From Arenicellales bacterium (GTDB taxonomy: Bacteria > Pseudomonadota > Gammaproteobacteria > Arenicellales > UBA868): a stretch of 10,005 bases of DNA. The translations under genes and the position numbers were made by a program. Below the pieces are notes generated by a model. That model was not told where the DNA came from, searched no databases, and worked only from the letters and a program-made list of their open reading frames with translations. Each line of letters begins with the position of its first letter. Position 1 is the stretch's first letter. The stretch lies in assembly GCA_028825345.1 (NCBI GenBank), contig JAPKAJ010000075.1:1-10005 (forward strand). Direction: 5' to 3'. Below, in pieces: positions 7,261-10,005 of this stretch.

Positions 7261-7842
7261 ATGGAAGATAACAAGATTCCACTTCGCCTGGCTGACGGTT
7301 CAGCGCCGATGACGGCCGAGGCATTGCTGGACCAGTTACGCTCGCTTGGTATCAGTGTGCCGACAATCGAACACCCTCCGATGGTTACCGTTAAGGACAG
7401 CAAGGCCATGCGCGTTACTCCGGGCGGCGCTGGTGATATTAAAAACCTATTCGTACGCAACAAGAAGGGGCAAATGTGGCTGATTACCTGCCAAGAAGAC
7501 CGGCAAATCCACCTAAAGGCGCTTGCTACGGCCCTGGGTGCCGGGCGATTCTCTTTTGCTTCACACCAACGTCTGATGCTCTACCTTGGGGTCGCTCCCG
7601 GCGCTGTCTCGCCACTAGCCCTGATCAATGATCGGCAGCGATCGGTCACGTTCGTCATTGATAACGCCCTTTTAGCCTGTGAGACTATCTACCTGCACCC
7701 ACTGGACAATACCCAGACCACCACCATGACAAGCTGCGACCTGATGGATTTTATTGCCCAGACCGGACACCCTGCGCACACAATCACTTTTGATTCAGAT
7801 GGCGTACACTGCGACGACCCCCTTTCTGGAGAGTCCCGTTAA
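7261..7842 (+). CDS. Ala-tRNA(Pro) deacylase, ProXp-ala/PrdX type (YbaK-like fold)
   Basis: Cytoplasmic trans-editing enzyme (193 residues) expected to hydrolyse alanine mischarged on tRNA(Pro). The family pattern is seen in order: HPPMVTV (38-44) near the N-terminus, a Gly-rich turn then the Lys of KNLF (K61) as substrate-binding lysine, KKGQMWLI, LKALATALGAGRFSFAS, the YLGVAPGAVSP loop and ALINDRQ, ending with the HPLDNTQTT segment typical of PrdX. I chose the ATG at 7261; a TTG three codons upstream (7252) is in frame but adds nothing family-like. Neither has a good Shine-Dalgarno. It is the first gene of a three-gene rightward cluster and overlaps the amidase by one base (TAATG). Some bacteria carry this free-standing protein when their prolyl-tRNA synthetase lacks the editing insert; whether that holds here cannot be seen. 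Confidence 0.9.
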   Translation: MEDNKIPLRLADGSAPMTAEALLDQLRSLGISVPTIEHPPMVTVKDSKAMRVTPGGAGDIKNLFVRNKKGQMWLITCQEDRQIHLKALATALGAGRFSFASHQRLMLYLGVAPGAVSPLALINDRQRSVTFVIDNALLACETIYLHPLDNTQTTTMTSCDLMDFIAQTGHPAHTITFDSDGVHCDDPLSGESR

Positions 7843-9257
7843 TGAATTTTGACCCAGCCCGAATGAGCCTGGCAGCCATTGCCCGGGCGTTACGCGACGG
7901 AACTCTGCGCGCGGCCGCTTTAGTTGAGGCCTGTATCGAGAAACGCGATCCATCACTTGGCGCCTATCGGGAATGGCAGCCCGAACTTGCCCGCGAACAG
8001 GCGCACAAAGCAGACGCTGCATTTGCCCAAGCCAAGGACCTGGGAGCACTGCAAGGGATCCCGGTGTCGGTCAAGGATCTTTATGGAGTCACTCAAATGG
8101 ATATCTTTGCCGGCTCCCCCACCGCGCTGCCCCCATTATGGCGAGCCGAAGGCGCTGTGATTGGAACACTGCGGGCACAACATGCGGTATTTACTGGAAA
8201 AACTCACACGGTTGAATTTGCCTTCGGCGGACTGGGCGTCAACACACACTGGGGAACGCCACGCAACCCGTGGGACGCGCAAACACACCGTGTACCGGGA
8301 GGCTCCAGCAGTGGCGCGGGGGTAAGCCTGTGCGAGGGTTCGGCATTACTGGCGCTGGGTACCGATACAGCCGGCTCCGTTCGCATACCCGCCAGCATGA
8401 CAGGCAACGTGGGTCTTAAAACCAGCTACGGGCGATGGCCAATCAATGGCATCTTCCCGTTGAGTCCAACTCTGGACACTGCGGGAACCCTGACTCGGGA
8501 TGTTGCTGATGCGGTGACTGCCTTTGCAGCAATAGATCCCCACCAGCGCAGTTACGGCCCCCGCCTATCGCGGGAGGTATCTCAATGCAGTGCCAGTGAT
8601 TTCTGCATTGGCACCGGAGAGGCGGCATTATGGTCAGACTGTGATGAGGGCATCGCAGAGACAGTACAGGTGGCATTGACCGAGTTGGCGGATGCCGGCG
8701 TACGTATCATAGAAACGCCGCTACCCGAGGCTACGGCTGCCATCGAACTGCTCAAAGTCGGCAGCGTCGTTTCGGCAGAGATTGATGAACTGCTTTCATC
8801 CACCCTGGTGCCGTGGCGTGAAACCCTCGATCCTGTCGTGTCATCTCGCATCCGCGATGGCGGCTCGATCAGCGCCACTGAATATTTGCAGCGTCGCCGC
8901 AAATTGCGTGAACTCAGTAGCAGCGCCGCTCAACGGTTTACAGATTGCCAGGTCATGGTCAGTCCAACCGTCGCGATTTCGCCGCCTGCCCTGGAAAAGG
9001 TACTGGCCGTCGAACAGTACCGGCCCAGCAACATTGCCGCCTTACGCAATACCTGCCCCGCCAACTACCTTAGCCTGTGTGCGATCACGATCCCGGTGGG
9101 GCTCGATGCCCACAGTATGCCGGTAGGCATGCAGTTGATGGCACCGCACAACCATGAGGAACAACTACTGGCGATCGCCACCTGTATTGAAGCGATACTG
9201 GGCTCAGGTCGAGAACGCCTCGGTACGCCACCCCTGCCCGTACGCCATTCGCCTTAG
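7842..9257 (+). CDS. Amidase-signature family hydrolase
   Basis: Amidase (471 residues) of the amidase-signature family, which hydrolyses C-N amide bonds; the physiological amide cannot be told from sequence. The Ser-cisSer-Lys triad is visible: K78 in GIPVSVKDLYG, S155 in VPGGSSSGAG and the nucleophile S179 in GTDTAGSVRIPAS. The 24-residue gap between the two serines equals that in GatA and FAAH. The glycine-serine stretch is slightly atypical (GGSSSGAG rather than GGSSGGSA). No signal peptide is seen, so it should act in the cytoplasm. A GGAGAG Shine-Dalgarno at 7828-7833 supports the ATG at 7842, which overlaps the deacylase stop by one base, and nudF begins three bases after its stop. It is a stand-alone amidase rather than GatA: no gatB or gatC is nearby, and the sequence is less GatA-like around the active site. 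Confidence 0.93.
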   Translation: MNFDPARMSLAAIARALRDGTLRAAALVEACIEKRDPSLGAYREWQPELAREQAHKADAAFAQAKDLGALQGIPVSVKDLYGVTQMDIFAGSPTALPPLWRAEGAVIGTLRAQHAVFTGKTHTVEFAFGGLGVNTHWGTPRNPWDAQTHRVPGGSSSGAGVSLCEGSALLALGTDTAGSVRIPASMTGNVGLKTSYGRWPINGIFPLSPTLDTAGTLTRDVADAVTAFAAIDPHQRSYGPRLSREVSQCSASDFCIGTGEAALWSDCDEGIAETVQVALTELADAGVRIIETPLPEATAAIELLKVGSVVSAEIDELLSSTLVPWRETLDPVVSSRIRDGGSISATEYLQRRRKLRELSSSAAQRFTDCQVMVSPTVAISPPALEKVLAVEQYRPSNIAALRNTCPANYLSLCAITIPVGLDAHSMPVGMQLMAPHNHEEQLLAIATCIEAILGSGRERLGTPPLPVRHSP

Positions 9258-9260
9258 ACC

Positions 9261-9884
9261 ATGGCCCAAGCGCATCAGCCGACCCGGGTTCGCACTGACG
9301 CAAAAGAGTTGATCAGTCAAGGGTACCTGAAGGTTCTCCGGTACGCTCTTCGTCACGAGAAATACGCCGGCGGCTGGACCGATACCCTGACACGCGAAGT
9401 TATGGATCGGGGCGGGGTTGCTGCCGTCCTGCCTTTTGATCCGGTACGCCAGGAGGTGGTGCTGGTTGAGCAGTTCCGGGTGGGGGCCTGGGCTAGCGGG
9501 TGGCCAACCCCGTGGCTGCTAGAGTGCGTTGCTGGAGTGATCGAGGATGGTGAAAGCGCTGACGAGATGGTACGTCGTGAGGCGCTTGAGGAAGCTGGGT
9601 GCGAGTTAGTGGAACTTAAGTTGATCGCCCGCTACTTCTCCTCGCCCGGGGCCTGTTCAGAGATGGTCGATCTTTTTTGTGGCCGTGTCGACAGCACAGC
9701 ACTCGGCGGCATTCACGGCCTGGCTGACGAAGGCGAGGACATTCTTGCCCGGGTCTGGCCGTTAACCGATGCCTTGGCGTTACTCGATACCGGCGAGATC
9801 AGCAACAGTATGACGCTGATTGCATTGCAGTGGCTGACCCTGAACCATCAACGTGTGACGGATGATTGGCTGCAGCAAGACTAA
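9261..9884 (+). CDS. nudF: ADP-ribose pyrophosphatase (Nudix hydrolase NudF)
   Basis: Cytoplasmic Nudix enzyme (207 residues) that splits ADP-ribose into AMP and ribose-5-phosphate, removing a reactive by-product of NAD turnover. The Nudix box G-x5-E-x7-REUxEExGU is complete at residues 92-114, with the metal-binding REALEEAG at 106-113. Other NudF-like features are AAVLPFDPVRQEVVLVEQFR ahead of the box, FSSPGACSE after it, and GIHGLADEGEDI then IALQWL near the end, all close to remembered E. coli NudF. The ATG at 9261 lies three bases after the amidase stop without a clear Shine-Dalgarno, which suggests translational coupling. In E. coli and Pseudomonas, nudF sits with cpdA, yqiA and parE; here it is instead last in a cluster divergent from parC. 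No terminator is obvious in the short gap that follows. Confidence 0.96.
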   Translation: MAQAHQPTRVRTDAKELISQGYLKVLRYALRHEKYAGGWTDTLTREVMDRGGVAAVLPFDPVRQEVVLVEQFRVGAWASGWPTPWLLECVAGVIEDGESADEMVRREALEEAGCELVELKLIARYFSSPGACSEMVDLFCGRVDSTALGGIHGLADEGEDILARVWPLTDALALLDTGEISNSMTLIALQWLTLNHQRVTDDWLQQD

Positions 9885-9911
9885 GCCACGACTGAGCTAC
9901 TAGGATGTCGT

Positions 9912-10005
9912 TTACAGCGTTAGATCCGGTGGCACAGAAGTGACAGTCTTACCTATTGCGATCGCGGTCGACACATCGCGGACCCATTCGTAATAGATGC
10001 CTTTA
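9912..10005 (-). CDS. Possible 3' end of an unidentified gene (cut by window edge)
   Basis: On the minus strand one frame stays open from the right edge to a TAA at 9912-9914, giving about 30 residues that end in TVTSVPPDLTL. The fragment starts KGIYYEWVRDVSTAIA, which reads like protein, but 30 open codons are not rare by chance. No family is recognised. If real, it converges on nudF with a 27-base gap. Confidence 0.35.
   Translation of the reverse strand, partial: KGIYYEWVRDVSTAIAIGKTVTSVPPDLTL

Noticed and set aside
9924..10005. Plus-strand frame open to the right edge
   Set aside because: It has no start codon after the upstream stop and the residues (rich in His, Arg, Asp) do not look like a protein beginning.

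Overview
The window looks like an ordinary chromosomal segment of a gammaproteobacterium. The AlgC-type phosphomannomutase, the ParC sequence and the NudF sequence all read closest, from memory, to Pseudomonas- and Escherichia-like proteins. Base composition is moderate (roughly 50-55% GC by eye). I infer a free-living, probably aquatic, gammaproteobacterium; the sequence does not identify a genus. I see no mobile element, CRISPR array, tRNA or rRNA.

Layout. (1) Positions 1-2942, minus strand: an ABC importer of the polyamine/opine type. It has a Tat-type exported binding protein (1821-2942), a PotB-like permease (710-1615) and a PotC-like permease running off the left edge (1-713). A 13-bp perfect hairpin follows the binding-protein stop codon. 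The ATPase is not in the window. (2) Positions 2943-3083: a divergent control region with three TTGGG/CCCAA half-sites. (3) Positions 3084-4460, plus strand: algC, phosphomannomutase/phosphoglucomutase, standing alone. (4) Positions 4485-7160, minus strand: parC (topoisomerase IV subunit A), followed 39 bases later by a small gene of unknown function. (5) Positions 7161-7260: a divergent promoter region. (6) Positions 7261-9884, plus strand: a tightly packed trio of a ProXp-ala/PrdX-type Ala-tRNA(Pro) deacylase, an amidase-signature hydrolase and nudF (ADP-ribose pyrophosphatase). The first two genes overlap by one base and the last two are three bases apart. (7) Positions 9912-10005, minus strand: possibly the 3' end of another gene.

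How the genes fit together. The importer would bring a small cationic or amine-type solute into the cytoplasm, but one polyamine-binding Asp of PotD appears to be replaced by Cys, so the substrate is open. AlgC supplies mannose-1-P and glucose-1-P for surface polysaccharide. ParC is the DNA-cleaving half of topoisomerase IV. The trio combines translation quality control, amide hydrolysis and ADP-ribose clearance. Its close packing suggests co-transcription, but a shared pathway is not evident.

No clearly new biological system is visible. The items most worth following are the altered binding pocket of the solute-binding protein, the deacylase-amidase-nudF trio beside parC, the uncharacterised protein after parC, and an apparent excess of the octamer GCGATCGC.
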